Position numbers and translations under genes: made by a program. Below, one piece after another: positions 53,422-61,573 of a DNA stretch of 64,000 nucleotides. The notes under the pieces were generated by a model. That model was not told where the DNA came from, ran no database searches, and worked only from the letters and a program-made list of their open reading frames with translations. The number at the start of each line of letters is the position of its first letter. Positions within the stretch are counted from its first letter, which is position 1. Source of the stretch: a bacterium (GTDB lineage: Bacteria; Orphanbacterota; Orphanbacteria; Orphanbacterales; Orphanbacteraceae); contig JALGYY010000043.1 in assembly GCA_025782575.1 (NCBI GenBank), forward strand, positions 62,001 to 126,000, given 5' to 3'.

Positions 53422-53656
53422 GGGTTTCCCTTCCTCTCGGGGGCGCGGATAACTCCGAGCGATCCCACTATCTTGGGTATCGGCAGCAAGAGAGGACAAA
53501 ACAAGATCGATTCTGCCTGATCTGGACAGATTCTGATCGGATTGATGGGATTCGACCTGAGATAAAGAAATCGAGGAACATCAACAAACCAAGGTAGTTA
53601 CACAACTCACCTCATGTGCGTTCTTCGAATGGAGAGTAGATCCTGCTCGTCCGGAA

Positions 53657-54448
53657 TTACTCAGACGGCGAAGCGGGGGGATGTTGAGCCGCCAGCCTCT
53701 TGGCGAATTCCTTACAGAGATCCTGCACAACCTTCCGGTCATCTTCTTCGAATTTGGCCAGGAACCTTTTGATTGCCGGTGCCTGTTTGCGGGATGAGGT
53801 AAGCAGAAGCTGGCGTACGGCGCGACGTACATCGGGGTCCGGATCGCCGATCAGCTGCTTCGCCACCTGGAGTGCATCGAAGAGTTTTTCAGGCGACTCG
53901 CCGCGTGAAAACAAATGGGAGTAGAGCTCGGGTCCGAACGAACGGAGCCGGGGGGTATCATCTCCGGCCCAGGTCCTGGCGGCCTGCATCCAGTGGGCGC
54001 CCCGTCCCGCCTCTACATGGTGGGAGAGCGACTCGGCAAACGCATCACCGACGACCGGAGTTTTCGCCTCAGCCAGAAATCGCCTCACCTGACTGACCAT
54101 TTCTGTCTCCTCCTCCTCTGTCCGCGCCTGGAAGAGCTTACCGGCACAGTATGCGGCGGTCGTGCGTGCCTCATCAGTGCCGCCACGCCAGAGCGAATCG
54201 ACCAGCCGGCCGAGTGCTTCCCTTTTCCGTACCGTCCTTTGAATAATAATGGCGACTTCATGAATGACTTCACGTGATACGCGAAGACCGGCGCGATTGG
54301 GTGCGGCCTTGGGATCCGGGAGAATCAGACCGGCGATTTTGCAGGCCACATCATCAGCGTTTTCAGCCTGCAATTCAGCAAGGATTCCTGTCGCTGTGTT
54401 CCGCAGTTTCTCGCGACTCTTCTTGTTCAGCTTGCCCGTCTCCACCAT
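53657..54448 (-). CDS. HEAT-like helical repeat protein (DNA alkylation repair-like, tentative)
   Basis: A 263-residue all-helical protein. Repeats such as IGDPDPDVRRAVRQLLLTSSRKQAPAIKRFLAKFEEDDRKVVQ resemble the HEAT/ARM repeats of AlkD-type DNA glycosylases and similar scaffolds. The catalytic Asp and aromatic residues of AlkD cannot be identified with confidence. The ATG at 54448 and the following GTG have AGGAGG 2-5 nt upstream. The longer open frame to 54643 runs through a promoter-like sequence and a decayed tail, so I exclude it. Confidence 0.6.
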   Translation of the reverse strand: MVETGKLNKKSREKLRNTATGILAELQAENADDVACKIAGLILPDPKAAPNRAGLRVSREVIHEVAIIIQRTVRKREALGRLVDSLWRGGTDEARTTAAYCAGKLFQARTEEEETEMVSQVRRFLAEAKTPVVGDAFAESLSHHVEAGRGAHWMQAARTWAGDDTPRLRSFGPELYSHLFSRGESPEKLFDALQVAKQLIGDPDPDVRRAVRQLLLTSSRKQAPAIKRFLAKFEEDDRKVVQDLCKEFAKRLAAQHPPASPSE

Positions 54449-54720
54449 ACCCTCCTGTTTGTCTTCCAGAGAGTAGCCGAGGGAGCGAAACGGGGTCAAG
54501 CCGGGGGAAGACAGTGAAGGCGCTCGCTTGACGAGAGTCAGGCTTCTAACTTCAGCGCCCCGGTCACATTCGAGACGAGGGACGCTGCTTCTAATCGGGC
54601 TTCCCCGGTCCGGTCCGACCCTCCTCCCCTTCTTGAGCATCACCCCTCTCCTCCTCTAAAATTGACCTTGCTCCGGAACAGGGGATCCACTAATCTTTGT
54701 GCAAACAGGCGGCAATCACC
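54449..54720. other. Divergent intergenic region with decayed tail and two promoters
   Basis: On the minus strand, LECDRGAEVRSLTLVK (about 54526-54573) looks like the end of a FlgD/type-IX tail without its stop codon, a relic. TTGACC-N18-TACTCT on the same strand, about 50-80 nt before 54448, could serve the HEAT-like gene. On the plus strand TTGCTC-N17-TAATCT (about 54669-54697) could serve the EIIA operon. Confidence 0.4.
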
Positions 54721-55182
54721 ATGACTGAGATTCATCTATCCGATTACATTGACCAAGAGGCGATCAATCTCGCCATGAGAGCGCGATCCAAAGATGGCGC
54801 GCTTAAAGAGATGGTCGAACTTCTCGCTATCGATCCGGAGTCAAAAAAGATCGCGCTCGAACTCGTGCATTCCCGCGAGGCGCTCGGCTCCACCGGTATC
54901 GGCAAGGGGGTCGCGATCCCCCACCTCCGTTCCACGGTCTTTCGTCGGATCATGATCTCTTACGGCCGGTCGAAGAAGGGGATCGATTTCGCATCGGTCG
55001 ACGGCGAACCGGCTCATCATTTCTTTCTTGTCGCCTCGCCGCCGGTCGACCCCTCGAATCTTTATCACCCCATCCTCGCGAAAATCGTCCAACTGGTTAA
55101 GACGCCTGCGAACAAGCGAAAATTTGACGATTCCGATTCGCGAGCAGAGATACTCAATCTGATGGATGAGCTGACAGGCTGA
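54721..55182 (+). CDS. PTS EIIA type-2 (PtsN-like) domain protein
   Basis: A 153-residue single-domain EIIA protein. The phospho-acceptor His68 lies in GIGKGVAIPHLR, with the usual GSTGIG motif before it. It heads a plus-strand operon with a zinc-ribbon protein and archaeal-type pheST. I chose the ATG at 54721; the open frame begins with TTG at 54697, near the predicted transcription start. Like the paralogue at 7139, it has no PTS enzyme genes near it, so it is probably regulatory. Confidence 0.82.
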   Translation: MTEIHLSDYIDQEAINLAMRARSKDGALKEMVELLAIDPESKKIALELVHSREALGSTGIGKGVAIPHLRSTVFRRIMISYGRSKKGIDFASVDGEPAHHFFLVASPPVDPSNLYHPILAKIVQLVKTPANKRKFDDSDSRAEILNLMDELTG

Positions 55183-55195
55183 AGGAGAGTTTCTC

Positions 55196-55540
55196 TTGAA
55201 TCAAGACCTTGAGTATCTCGTCATTCTGAATGACATCGACCTCATGCTTGACGACTTCGATAAGGGCTCGGCCACGGTCGAGAAGGAGCTGGGGTTCGAT
55301 ATGGGGCGGAAAGAGCAGATCGAGACTGCCCGGAACGAACTTCGGGAAAAATGCCGAAAGCCGATTCTGAAAAGATACGATACGATTCGCGGTAAGTATG
55401 GAAAAGTGATCAGCCCCGTGTTCGACGGCGTCTGCTACGGGTGCTTTCAGAGGCTGCACACCGAGCTCGCCCAGGACGACAAGAACGAAGACATTCTCTC
55501 CTGCCCGCATTGCGGTCGTTTTCTCTACTTCATGAAATAA
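55196..55540 (+). CDS. Short C4 zinc-ribbon protein (DUF164/zf-RING_7 type)
   Basis: A 114-residue protein. The C-terminal ribbon has CYGC and CPHCGRFLYF, the end signature of the DUF164/CdsZ/FlgZ family. The N-terminal part is helical (LEYLVILNDIDLMLDDFDK...) but only about 75 residues long, whereas family members usually have a coiled coil of about 150 residues, so the coil is truncated. The start is TTG at 55196 with GGAG 8 nt upstream; it lies 13 nt after the EIIA gene and 68 nt before pheS. Relatives bind RNA or act in flagellar control; here no such genes are near. Confidence 0.72.
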   Translation: MNQDLEYLVILNDIDLMLDDFDKGSATVEKELGFDMGRKEQIETARNELREKCRKPILKRYDTIRGKYGKVISPVFDGVCYGCFQRLHTELAQDDKNEDILSCPHCGRFLYFMK

Positions 55541-55608
55541 CGGACCAACCGTCTGTGCCCCCTGAACTTCGAGATGAACCGGTGGAGGCATGACCCAAGA
55601 GGATCAGA

Positions 55609-57147
55609 ATGGCTCTTGAACTCCCCAAAAGCGAATATGAACTGATTCGCTATCTCGCCGAAGCTGACGAGGCCCGGCTGCTGCCCGAGGCCTCCCGGGC
55701 GATCGGACTCGACCAGTCGATTATCGCCGCGGCGGCCCGCGAACTGGAATCGAGAGAACTCGTCACCCTGTCCGAGGAGCCCTTCGAGGAACTCACCCTT
55801 CGAGACGCCGGCCAGGAGTGGCTTCGATCGAACTCCGATCTTCCCGAGTTCCGGATCCGTGCGATTCTCGATGAACACGGCCCTCTCGGCCTCCCTGAAG
55901 TAGCCAAACACATGGGCAGCGATCCGGGCGAAGTCGGGAAGGCGCTCCGTTTTCTCTTTTCCAAGGGCCTTGCGAAAAAAGTGAAGGAAACCGGAAATCT
56001 TGCGCCGGGCAAGGGTGACGTCCCCGATTTGAAGACATTTGAAGACGTGGGCATTCTGGAACGATTCCGGGATTCCGGCGGAGAATTCATCGAGATCGGT
56101 CCCGAAGAGGCGGGCAGGTTATCTCGCATTCTCGCCGAACTCAAGTCCCGGGAGTTCGTCAAGATCCGGTCCCGCGTCAGGCGCCGGGTCGGCCTCACGG
56201 ACAAAGGGCGTGCCGCGGTCAAAGACGGTCTCGCCGCAAAAAGAGAGAAGAATCAGCTCGAGCCGGGCATGTTGATTGACGGCTCCTGGCGAGAAACGAC
56301 CTTTCGGCCATACGATGTGACACTCGATTCGGCGCCCGCCTATCCGGCCAAGCCCCACCCCCTTCGCCAGATCCTGGAAGAGACTCGCCGGGCGTTCCAA
56401 TTCCTTGGATTCGAGGAGATCCGCGGGCCCTACGTCGAGAGCGCGTTCTGGGATTTCGATGCGCTGTTTCAGCCGCAGGATCACCCGGCGCGGGAAATGC
56501 AGGATACTTTTTATATCAACCGCCCGGCTCGCTTCTCTCTTCCGGAGAAGGAGATTGTCGATAAGATCCGCGCCACTCATGAGAATGGCGGCGACACGGG
56601 ATCCATCGGCTGGGGATACAAGTGGAAAGAGAATGAAGCACAACGGGTCGTTCTCCGGACTCACACCACAGCCGCAACCGTCATCGCTCTCAAGGACGAT
56701 CCCGCCCCTCCGCGAAAGGTCTTTCTTGTCGGGCGTGTCTTTCGCAGGGAGAAGACCGACTACAAACATCTCCCCGAATTCCACCAGGTAGATGGCATCA
56801 TCGTTGATGAACATGCGAGTCTTTCGGCTCTACTCGGGACACTCACCGCGTTCTATCGGCAGATGGGATTCGACAGCGTCAAGTTCCGCCCCTCTTTCTT
56901 CCCGTATACTGAACCGAGCGTGGAAGTTTTCGTGCGCATGCCCGGCCGGGAAACAGACTGGTTCGAACTGGGCGGATCGGGTGTCTTTCGCCCGGAAGTG
57001 GCACGGCCATTCGGATGCACAGTGCCGGTTCTCGCCTGGGGGCTCGGACTGGAGCGACTCGCCATGGCCCGCTACGGCATCACCGATATCCGCAAACTCT
57101 ATCTGAGCGACTTCTCCTGGCTCGAGGAGACCCCGTTATGCCGGTAG
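55609..57147 (+). CDS. pheS: Phenylalanyl-tRNA synthetase alpha subunit, archaeal/eukaryotic type
   Basis: A 512-residue catalytic subunit, longer than the usual bacterial alpha chain of about 340 residues. The first about 220 residues form winged-helix-like DNA-binding folds (LAEADEARLLPEASRAIG, GLTDKGRAAV), as in archaeal and cytosolic enzymes. The class II core has HPLRQILEETRRAFQFLGFEE (motif 1), VFRREKTDYKHLPEFHQVDG (motif 2) and LAWGLGLERLAMARYGI (motif 3). GAGG is 6 nt before the ATG. It is coupled to pheT by a 10-nt overlap. Archaeal-type PheRS is known in spirochaetes and a few other bacteria, so this is a transferred or lineage-specific form. Confidence 0.92.
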   Translation: MALELPKSEYELIRYLAEADEARLLPEASRAIGLDQSIIAAAARELESRELVTLSEEPFEELTLRDAGQEWLRSNSDLPEFRIRAILDEHGPLGLPEVAKHMGSDPGEVGKALRFLFSKGLAKKVKETGNLAPGKGDVPDLKTFEDVGILERFRDSGGEFIEIGPEEAGRLSRILAELKSREFVKIRSRVRRRVGLTDKGRAAVKDGLAAKREKNQLEPGMLIDGSWRETTFRPYDVTLDSAPAYPAKPHPLRQILEETRRAFQFLGFEEIRGPYVESAFWDFDALFQPQDHPAREMQDTFYINRPARFSLPEKEIVDKIRATHENGGDTGSIGWGYKWKENEAQRVVLRTHTTAATVIALKDDPAPPRKVFLVGRVFRREKTDYKHLPEFHQVDGIIVDEHASLSALLGTLTAFYRQMGFDSVKFRPSFFPYTEPSVEVFVRMPGRETDWFELGGSGVFRPEVARPFGCTVPVLAWGLGLERLAMARYGITDIRKLYLSDFSWLEETPLCR

Positions 57148-58937
57148 TCGGACTCCCGACGGAATCATTGCGGCAACTGGTCAGTCCCGATCTCACTGAT
57201 GAGAAACTCGATGAGCTTCTCGATCAGCTCGGTTGTGACGTTGAAGGTTTCACTACTGTCCGCCGACTCCGTTGCCCGGCATGCCGGACCATTACGGAGC
57301 GAGCCGAGAAGGACGAGCTGCTCGGCGCCTGTCCCGAGTGTCTGACCGATGCCGGCGACGACCCGTCCGGATTCTGGAAGATGCTCGGGACCGCCCGCGT
57401 CATCCGCATGGAACTTGTCCCCTCGCGCCCCGATCTTTTCGACGTCGGCGGCCTCTCACGCGCCCTTCGGGGATTGCTCGGCATCGAGCAGGGGCTCGTG
57501 GAGTATGAGGTTCGAGAGTCGGGGCTGGCTGTGCATGTCGATCCCGCCATGGGAAACCCGGAATCATACCGTCCCCATATCGGATGCGCCGTCATTCGGG
57601 GGGTCGAACTGGACGACCCCACCATCCGTCAGATCATGAAGATGCAGGAGGATCTCCACTGGGCGCTCGGCCGGAACCGCAAGTTCGCTTCGATCGGCGT
57701 CTATGATCTTTCCGCCATTCAAGCGCCGTTCCAGTACCGGCCGGTCGGTAAAGACGAACTCGAGTTCGTCCCCCTTGCGACGACGGACGGACAGGCTCTC
57801 ACCCCCCGCCGAATCCTCGAGGAGAATCCCAAAGGACAGGGCTACAAAAACCTACTCGAATCATTCGAGAAATACCCCCTCCTGATTGACTCAGAGGGAC
57901 AGGTCCTTTCAATGCCTCCGATCATCAACAGCCACGAGACTTCCTTGAAGCCCGGAAAGACCGACCTCTTCATCGATGTGACGGGAATCGAACCACGTCC
58001 TGTCGCGAAAACACTGAATGTAGTCGCCACATCGCTCGCCGAACTTATGCCGGGAGCCCGCATCGAAAGTGTTCGGATCATTCGGGATAACGGCGAGTCG
58101 GCGACGCCTGACTTAGCAGCGCAAATCTTTTCCGTATCCACCGAAGCGGCGTCCAGGCTCATCGGCGTGCCGATAAAAACCGACCGGGCGACCGAGCTGC
58201 TCCAGGCCATGCGCTTCGGCACTACCGGTAAAGGCGATTTGATTGACGTCTCCGTACCGGCCTATCGAAACGACATTCTGCACGAGGTCGACCTCATCGA
58301 GGACATGGCGATCGCCATCGGTATTGCCAATCTACCGCAAGTGCTGGTTCCCTCTTTCACACGCGCCACGGAAAGGCCGGAGCGGATTACGGCACAGAGA
58401 GTCTCCACCACCTTGCTCGGACTCGGCTACGTCGAAGTGATGAGCCTCATGCTGACCAACGAGCAGGATCTCTACGAAAATGTACGGCTCCTCGACCCGG
58501 GCGATGCGGTTGTCACCGAAAACCCCGCCTCCCGCGAGCAATCGATTCTCCGGACGGCACTCGCCCCTGGTCTTCTCAGGCTGCTTTCCGAAAATCGGAG
58601 CAGCGGGATTGCGCGAAAGCTGTTTGAAGCGGATGATATAGTCAGAATCGAAAGTGGGCTCGAGGAGCCTGTGCAGAAGTTGCATGTGGCCGCCGCCCTC
58701 CAGGACCGATCGGCCGGGTTTGCCGATATCAAGTCGGTGGTGGAGGCGATCGCGCGTGAAATCGGGCTGCGGCTCGAATATCGGCCGTCCGGCAAAGGGA
58801 TTTTCCTCGATGGCCGGGGGGCCGAGTTATTTCTGGAAGGCCGGCTGGTCGGGATGGCCGGCGAAGTCCATCCCGAAGTACTCGAAAATTTCTCGCTCAC
58901 CGTTCCCGTTGCGGTCCTGGAACTCGAGTTGGAATAA
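57138..58937 (+). CDS. pheT: Phenylalanyl-tRNA synthetase beta subunit, archaeal/eukaryotic type, with zinc-ribbon insert
   Basis: A 599-residue beta subunit, shorter than the about 800-residue bacterial form because the EMAP/tRNA-binding and anticodon-like ends are missing; the length fits archaeal and human FARSB. B3/B4, B5 and pseudo-catalytic parts are present (SRPDLFDVGGLSRALRG, DVTGIEPRPVAKTLNVV, VSVPAYRNDILHEVDLIEDMAIAIG). Near the N terminus, residues 46-68 hold two cysteine pairs (CPAC, CPEC) that look like an inserted zinc ribbon, which I do not recall as a standard PheT feature. The ATG at 57138 lies inside the pheS end. The aminotransferase follows by 2 nt or 62 nt depending on its start. 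Confidence 0.92.
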   Translation: MPVVGLPTESLRQLVSPDLTDEKLDELLDQLGCDVEGFTTVRRLRCPACRTITERAEKDELLGACPECLTDAGDDPSGFWKMLGTARVIRMELVPSRPDLFDVGGLSRALRGLLGIEQGLVEYEVRESGLAVHVDPAMGNPESYRPHIGCAVIRGVELDDPTIRQIMKMQEDLHWALGRNRKFASIGVYDLSAIQAPFQYRPVGKDELEFVPLATTDGQALTPRRILEENPKGQGYKNLLESFEKYPLLIDSEGQVLSMPPIINSHETSLKPGKTDLFIDVTGIEPRPVAKTLNVVATSLAELMPGARIESVRIIRDNGESATPDLAAQIFSVSTEAASRLIGVPIKTDRATELLQAMRFGTTGKGDLIDVSVPAYRNDILHEVDLIEDMAIAIGIANLPQVLVPSFTRATERPERITAQRVSTTLLGLGYVEVMSLMLTNEQDLYENVRLLDPGDAVVTENPASREQSILRTALAPGLLRLLSENRSSGIARKLFEADDIVRIESGLEEPVQKLHVAAALQDRSAGFADIKSVVEAIAREIGLRLEYRPSGKGIFLDGRGAELFLEGRLVGMAGEVHPEVLENFSLTVPVAVLELELE

Positions 58938-58999
58938 TCATGATCGGGCCGTTCGATCGGGTCCGGCATCTACACCACCCCGGAGCAGGAGCGCGGAGG

Positions 59000-60334
59000 A
59001 TGACAGTCGTGAAATTGCGCGGCGTGCCGTTGAACGGCGAAAAAGTCGAGCGCATCGTACTGGAGACCGGGATCGATCTCCGGACCGCCTCGATCCGGGA
59101 AATGAACCGGATCGTCAACGAAATCGAAAAAGAGCTCGATATCGAGTTCATCCGCATGGAGTTCGGGGTTCCGGGCCTTCCCACGAACCGGATCGCCATC
59201 GATGCCGAGATTCAGGCACTCTCAGGACGAGGACTCTCCAGCCAGTACGCCCCCTTTGCCGGAGTACCCGCTCTCAAAGAGGAAGCGGCGCGGTTCGCCA
59301 AGAATTTCATGGATATTGATCTCCCCGCGGAGTGTTGCGTCCCCACAGTCGGTGCCATGCAAGGTGGCTTTCTTGCACAGGCGGTTGCGGGCAGGATTTC
59401 GCCCGATCGAGATACCATCCTGTTTCTGAACCCCTGTTTTCCGGTCAATCGCCAGCAGACCCGATTTCTGGGACTGAAAGAAGATCGAATCGATTTCTAT
59501 GACTACCGGGGTGAAAAGCTCATTCGCCGGCTCGACGAGAGATTGGAGCGGGGGGATGTCGCCGCCGTGCTCTGGTCAAGCCCGAATAATCCCACCTGGA
59601 TCATCCTCGGTGAATCCGAACTGGAAGGGATCGGTCGGGTACTCGACAAGCATAACGTGATCGCCATCGAGGATCTCGCGTATTTCGGAATGGACTTCCG
59701 CCATGACTGCGGCACACCGGGCGAACCGCCGTTTCAGTCGACCGTGGCCAAACACATGAAACGCTGGTTTACGATTATTTCAAGTTCAAAGATGTTCAGT
59801 TACGCCGGCCAGCGAATTGCTATCACTTATATCGCTCCCGACCTGATGCACGAGGAGTCGAAACATCTCGAACCATACTTCGGTACGCGAAACGTCGGCT
59901 ATGCGTTCATCCATGGCGGGATATACCCCACCACTGCCAGCGTCCCCGAAGGGCCACAGGCCGGACTGCTCGCTCTTCTTCGGGCGGCGAGCGACGGCAC
60001 GTATCGATTTACCGACGATGTCAGGGAGTACGGCCGCCGGGCAAAAGTGATGAAACGCCTCTTCATCGAGAACGGCTTTCAAATCGTTTATGACCGTGAC
60101 CTCGATGAGCCGCTTGCTGACGGTTTCTACTTTACATTCTCCTACCCGGGAATCGACCAGGGACACGAACTGGTGCGCAAACTTCTCCGTTATGGAATCA
60201 GCGCCATTACGCTCGACTCCGCCGGAAGTGTACGAAAAGAAGCTCTCCGGGGCTGTGTCTCCCTTGTCAGCGAAGATCAGTTCGAGATTCTCGAACAGAG
60301 GCTCCAACGGTTTCAAAAAGACCATCCCGTGTAG
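59000..60334 (+). CDS. PLP-dependent aminotransferase, class I/II fold
   Basis: A 444-residue fold-type I PLP enzyme. The Schiff-base lysine is in SSSKMFSYAGQRIA, with the upstream SSPNNPTW motif (PLP-ring contact) and the AIEDLAYFGMD motif with its aspartate. It resembles aspartate-aminotransferase-like enzymes, but the substrate cannot be named. I prefer the ATG at 59000 because AGGAG lies 8 nt before it; an ATG at 58940, 2 nt after the pheT stop, would add 20 residues without a good ribosome site. Position after pheST suggests phenylalanine or other amino acid metabolism, but the evidence is only context. Confidence 0.85.
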   Translation: MTVVKLRGVPLNGEKVERIVLETGIDLRTASIREMNRIVNEIEKELDIEFIRMEFGVPGLPTNRIAIDAEIQALSGRGLSSQYAPFAGVPALKEEAARFAKNFMDIDLPAECCVPTVGAMQGGFLAQAVAGRISPDRDTILFLNPCFPVNRQQTRFLGLKEDRIDFYDYRGEKLIRRLDERLERGDVAAVLWSSPNNPTWIILGESELEGIGRVLDKHNVIAIEDLAYFGMDFRHDCGTPGEPPFQSTVAKHMKRWFTIISSSKMFSYAGQRIAITYIAPDLMHEESKHLEPYFGTRNVGYAFIHGGIYPTTASVPEGPQAGLLALLRAASDGTYRFTDDVREYGRRAKVMKRLFIENGFQIVYDRDLDEPLADGFYFTFSYPGIDQGHELVRKLLRYGISAITLDSAGSVRKEALRGCVSLVSEDQFEILEQRLQRFQKDHPV

Positions 60335-60434
60335 CGCTGATTGGTAACGGTCGTCCCGATCCCGAGCTCATTATCACAGATCAGATACAAAGAGCGATTC
60401 TGTCCGGTTCCTGACCCCGTTTCCGAACTGTGGA

Positions 60435-60463
60435 TTGACATTCGGAAGCGAACAGGGTAATAT
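60435..60463 (+). promoter_or_regulatory. Strong sigma70 promoter of the first tandem paralogue
   Basis: Consensus TTGACA (60435-60440), exactly 17 nt, TAATAT (60458-60463). The expected start is near 60470, giving a leader of about 105 nt. Confidence 0.75.
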
Positions 60464-60473
60464 CTTTACATAT

Positions 60474-60507
60474 AAAAAAATCACCTCCGCAACACTCCCG
60501 GCGGAGG
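60474..60507 (-). terminator. Hairpin with A7 tract; minus-direction terminator or 5'-leader stem
   Basis: A 7-bp stem CCTCCGC (60484-60490)/GCGGAGG (60501-60507) with a run of seven A just before it (60474-60480). Read on the minus strand this is a stem followed by TGATTTTTTT, a good intrinsic terminator, yet no minus-strand gene ends here. In the plus direction it forms a stem at the very 5' end of the predicted mRNA. Confidence 0.5.
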
Positions 60508-60574
60508 CGCCCTCCCGATCAACATCAAGAGCAGATCTCGTTAGAATTGCACAGCAACATGAGAAAGGGCATCT

Positions 60575-61309
60575 ATGAGCAATCTACTGAGGAATCTCGG
60601 GGTCATTTGTGTACTGTTCCTAACGGCACTCTGGACTGCAACCCCCTCTTTCGGGGTGACGCAGTCTTTCGGTGGACCCGCTGCGGGAAGCGTCATAGCC
60701 GGAGATCGACCGGGGGGCGGAACGGCGCCCGGCACGCTTTTTCCTGGTTGTATTATCGGAGTCCTGAACAACGGCGGCGGACCCCATACGGCAATTATCT
60801 TCGATTCCAGCGCACCGACAGGTGGTGACGAGGACTTGGGCACGCCAAACGAAGACTTCGGCGGCCCCGGGATCGGGATTGGCGGTGAAGCCGGCCAACC
60901 GGGCGAGAACAGTGTCCCACTCCGAAACCTGCTGATCATCGCAGAGAATATAGTTGATTCGGCACCGGCAGACGGATTTGTCGACGACCCGGACGATGAG
61001 GCGGGAGGGGGTGTAATCGGATTCGGCTTCGATGAGCTCATTCTGCCGACTCACATGATCCTCGTGGACATCGACGTGGAAACGGCGAGCCTCGATCTCC
61101 GAAACGCCGATACCCTCCTGGTACAGGTATCGGCCGCCGATCTGGGGAACAACTCAGTACAGACCATCGATCTCAGCAGTTACGGCCCGGTGGATTGTAT
61201 TGAGGTCGTCTTTTCGAGCAGCGGGGCCATTGCGGAACTCGCCTACGATTACCCATCCACGAGTACGAAGGCCAAGAGCTGGGGAGAACTGAAGCAACTC
61301 TTCCAGTAA
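60575..61309 (+). CDS. Exported protein of a tandem paralogous pair (first copy)
   Basis: A 244-residue exported protein with a signal peptide at residues 1-27 (GVICVLFLTALWTATPSFG). The mature part has GGGTAPGTLFP, IIFDSSAPTGGDEDLGTPNEDFGGPGIGIGG, and a PADGFVDDPDDEAGGG Asp-rich loop that could bind calcium. It ends in WGELKQLFQ. The same pattern (IFDSxNPTGGDxDLGTPN) occurs in exported proteins of several phyla, often with PEP-CTERM tails, which are absent here. It is about half identical by eye to the next gene. It has a strong own promoter; AAGGG precedes the ATG. Function unknown. Confidence 0.72.
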   Translation: MSNLLRNLGVICVLFLTALWTATPSFGVTQSFGGPAAGSVIAGDRPGGGTAPGTLFPGCIIGVLNNGGGPHTAIIFDSSAPTGGDEDLGTPNEDFGGPGIGIGGEAGQPGENSVPLRNLLIIAENIVDSAPADGFVDDPDDEAGGGVIGFGFDELILPTHMILVDIDVETASLDLRNADTLLVQVSAADLGNNSVQTIDLSSYGPVDCIEVVFSSSGAIAELAYDYPSTSTKAKSWGELKQLFQ

Positions 61310-61319
61310 TCGGCCTGCC

Positions 61320-61360
61320 GGGGGGGAGGAGCCAGCCCTTCCTCTTCCCCCCCTCCCTTT
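61320..61360 (+). terminator. G/C-rich hairpin and T-rich tail after the first paralogue
   Basis: GGGGGGGAGGA pairs with TCCT..CCCCCCC across a short loop, followed by TCCCTTTTCTCC, just after the stop of the first paralogue. The T-tract is interrupted. Confidence 0.45.
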
Positions 61361-61573
61361 TCTCCTATTCGATCTGATCAGACTCCGCGCGGATTGACAT
61401 AAATCCACCAACGATTTCTCTCCTGGCCGTCATCGCTCATCCTCCCATTCAGACAGGAGCGCCGTCACCCGATAACTCGAACGAGGTTATAGGTGTTCTG
61501 GTGCAATCCAGATGTCAGCGGCAGTCAAATAATTCAATCGCCCTTGCGGGGCATTGGACAGGGAGAGTAGAAA

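Noticed and set aside
61394-61422. Full sigma70 promoter for the second paralogue
   Set aside because: TTGACA is present but the sequence at the -10 distance (TCTCTC) does not match, so I report only the shared -35-like string.
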